Shown: piece after piece, positions 12,553 through 14,147 of the stretch
Position numbering within the stretch: the first letter of the stretch is position 1
Layout: each line of letters starts with the position of its first letter
Origin: JAWXUU01 sp044426045
GTDB taxonomy: Bacteria; Bacillota; Clostridia; Christensenellales; CAMQZB01
Direction: 5' to 3'
Assembly (NCBI GenBank): GCA_044426045.1
Contig: JAWXUX010000025.1
Span: 1-14,147 of the forward strand
DNA length: 14,147 bases
Notes under the pieces: generated by a model
Database searches by the model: none
Told to the model about the DNA's origin: nothing
The model's input: only the letters and a program-made list of their open reading frames with translations
Made by a program: the position numbers and the translations under genes

Positions 12553-13799
12553 ACTCTATAAAAAAATTAGTTAGTATAATACTTATCGTCACGTTGATTT
12601 CAGCCACCCTTTGCGGTTGCTCGCAAGAGGTGGAGGTGAAAGCGGAAACTATCACCCTTTCTCAAACGCAAATCACCCTTGCGGAAGGTGAAACGCACAC
12701 GATATATGCCGAAGTCTCGCCAAGCAACGCTGGCAGCGTGACTGTCAAATGGACGTCTACAAACGAGGACGTCGCAACGGTTTCGCGTGGCACAATAACC
12801 GCAAAAGACAGTGGAACCGCTAAAATATACGCGACAAACACAAGTGGCGAAATCACCGCTGTTTGCGACGTTGTGGTTTCAGATGATTTTCTTTTGGTGG
12901 GCAGTGGCTACTCGATAACCGACGCGGGATATGGAAGCAGAGTTTTTGCGACAATTTCCGAAGCGCTCGCGTTTGCGGGGGAAGATGCCGTTATTATCGT
13001 TGAAGAAGGGGAGTATAATGAATATGTCAACATCACAAAATCGGTGACGCTGAAAGGGCAAAATGCTGTTGTGACGGGTGCGTTTGTGATTGGATATCCA
13101 AGCCTTTCGGGGGATGTGGACGAAATCAATATCGACGGGTTTGCGTTCCAGATTGGCGGTGAAACATCCCTTGACCAACACGCGGGTATATATATAGGAA
13201 ACGATTGTGACGAAATTTCAATCACTAATTGCACTTTTGTGGGCGATTTTGACGGTGGCGAGGTCGCAAGTTGGAACGATTCGGATATAACGGTTGGGAT
13301 ATATGCAATTCCGTCTGCTTCATCAACTGGGGCGGAAGATTTGGAAATTGTCAGCTGTGATTTTGAAAACTTAGATTTTGCCGTGATGATGCTTCCTTAT
13401 GTCGCGAGCAGTGATATCAAAAGTTGCAGTTTCGAAACGTGCGGATTTGCGCTTTATCTTGCGGGCAGTCAAAAGCTAGAAATTGAAAACAACACACTTT
13501 CAGGGTCGGGGCTTATCCAGTTTGGTTTTGCGGAAAATCTTGCCGACATGATTGAAGTTGAAAATAATATAATCGAAAGCTATCCAAACGGATATCTCGT
13601 GATTGCAAGCGAAGGGTGTGTGGACAGCGGTTTCACACTTGATTTGTCAGATAACACTTTTGTTGGCATGACCCCAGCTGATATGACGGTGGAAGAATTC
13701 GAAACGCTAACAAGAAAAATCAACGGAATTGTTCAAGACGGGTCGGTTGTGAACGTGAAACTCGCAAGCAATAAGGAGCTGAAGGAGATTTTTGGGTAA
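12549..13799 (+). CDS. Predicted lipoprotein with Big2 domain and beta-helix repeats
   Basis: The 416-aa product starts with a signal peptide (KK, then a hydrophobic run to residue 21) and an LCGC lipobox-like site with Cys24 as the likely lipidated residue. Cys at -2 is unusual. Residues about 34-110 are a bacterial Ig-like Big2 domain (TLAEGETHTIYAEVSP, then VKWTSTNEDVATVS). Residues about 120-375 look like a right-handed beta-helix of the pectate-lyase/NosD type, with repeated short strands and Asn turns (ISITNCTF, LEIVSCDFENLDF, LEIENNTLSGS). It is probably anchored outside the membrane and binds or processes a glycan or surface polymer; this is inference and no catalytic site is seen. 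The ATG at 12549 has AGGAG about seven bases upstream and overlaps the transporter stop codon, implying coupled translation. Confidence 0.85.
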   Translation: MNSIKKLVSIILIVTLISATLCGCSQEVEVKAETITLSQTQITLAEGETHTIYAEVSPSNAGSVTVKWTSTNEDVATVSRGTITAKDSGTAKIYATNTSGEITAVCDVVVSDDFLLVGSGYSITDAGYGSRVFATISEALAFAGEDAVIIVEEGEYNEYVNITKSVTLKGQNAVVTGAFVIGYPSLSGDVDEINIDGFAFQIGGETSLDQHAGIYIGNDCDEISITNCTFVGDFDGGEVASWNDSDITVGIYAIPSASSTGAEDLEIVSCDFENLDFAVMMLPYVASSDIKSCSFETCGFALYLAGSQKLEIENNTLSGSGLIQFGFAENLADMIEVENNIIESYPNGYLVIASEGCVDSGFTLDLSDNTFVGMTPADMTVEEFETLTRKINGIVQDGSVVNVKLASNKELKEIFG

Positions 13800-13863
13800 C
13801 ACGGGGGTGGAGCACGCTTGAGTGGTTGAGTTAGCGAGCGGAGTGGGAACGCTAAAGCGTTTA

Positions 13864-14066
13864 GGTGAAAGGTGAAAGGTGAAAGGTGAAAGGTGTGGTA
13901 ATGCACGCGGCTTCGCCTTGTGCTTTTCAATTATATATGTAATCCATGATAGGAACGTAACTATTCAAATAGGGGCATTTCTATTTTACTAGCCAAATAT
14001 AAATAGGGTGCACGAGCGAAGCGAGTGCCTACCACACCTTTCACCTTTCACCTTTCACCTTTCACC
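13864..14066. mobile_element. Heptad-ended inverted-repeat element, copy 2 (203 bp, non-coding)
   Basis: The left end (13864-13923) is four exact GGTGAAA heptads, then GGTGTGGTAATGCAC and a GCAC...GTGC palindrome: 60 bp, like the left end of the element at 8159. The right end (14010-14066) is the inverse: GCACGAGCGAAGCGAGTGC, CTACCACAC, then four TTTCACC heptads. The 86-bp interior is AT-rich, gene-free and unrelated to that of copy 1. TTA directly abuts both ends (13861-13863 and 14067-14069), which could be a short target duplication. It follows the lipoprotein gene by 64 bp and no separate terminator is seen there; the paired ends could form a long hairpin in the transcript. Confidence 0.68.
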
Positions 14067-14147
14067 TTAAAAAAGCGTCCTCTTCCCCCCGCTAACACCA
14101 ACCAAAAAGCGTGCATTCCCCCTCTTTTTCACAATGTACGAAACTAA
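14067..14147. other. Terminal stretch without recognised features
   Basis: The last 81 bases are unremarkable, with several C-runs on the plus strand. No start codon with ribosome binding site, RNA gene or clear hairpin is visible before the window ends. Confidence 0.5.

Noticed and set aside
13831..13855. TTAGCG...CGCTAA inverted repeat behind the lipoprotein gene as a terminator
   Set aside because: The arms are only six bases with a 13-base loop and no T-run follows.
13733..13930. Minus-strand open frame with FHLSPFTFHL repeats
   Set aside because: It is the translation of the GGTGAAA heptads in the end of the 203-bp element and runs into the lipoprotein gene.

Overview
The window looks like chromosomal DNA of a low-GC Firmicute, most likely an uncultured gut-type Clostridia. 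The evidence is AT-rich intergenic DNA, AGGAGG-type ribosome binding sites, textbook TTGACA-N17-TATAAT promoters, a DnaE-type replicative polymerase, a two-TM FtsH, and short palindromic repeats of a kind I associate with clostridial genomes. The lineage call is inference; no species can be named from the sequence alone.

Layout. Positions 1-112 are the 3' part of a 5S rRNA gene, closing an rRNA operon, with one strong and one probable terminator after it. Positions 168-1395 hold no believable gene. They carry several repeat families: GCAC...GTGC palindromes, two near-identical 160-bp elements built from inverted GTAG-hairpins (REP/BIME-like), a two-hairpin repeat, and two related terminators. 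Positions 1396-2153 form a small regulatory module: two overlapping HTH repressor genes on the minus strand, divergent from an 85-aa DUF6809-like protein gene. A consensus promoter there has a 15-bp palindrome inside its spacer and a second copy 30 bp away. A GNAT acetyltransferase (2233-2844, +) converges on an AAA/DUF4143 ATPase (2895-4097, -), whose consensus promoter is preceded by two long tandem palindromes.

Housekeeping genes follow. dnaE (4346-8074, -) and ftsH (8852-10918, +) diverge. The space between them is filled by a 614-bp element with 60-bp terminal inverted repeats, each starting with four GGTGAAA heptads. That element contains a third REP pair and a duplicated half REP. After two terminators come a MATE-family transporter and a lipoprotein with a Big2 domain and a probable beta-helix; their start and stop codons overlap, so they are probably translationally coupled. 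A second element with the same heptad ends (203 bp, 13864-14066) follows, and the last 81 bases show nothing I can name.

The most noteworthy content is non-coding: (i) the heptad-ended elements, which share ends but not interiors; (ii) the GTAG-hairpin pairs, whose stems change in a compensatory way while foot and loop stay constant; (iii) two promoter/operator arrangements, one for the HTH module and one for the DUF4143 ATPase.
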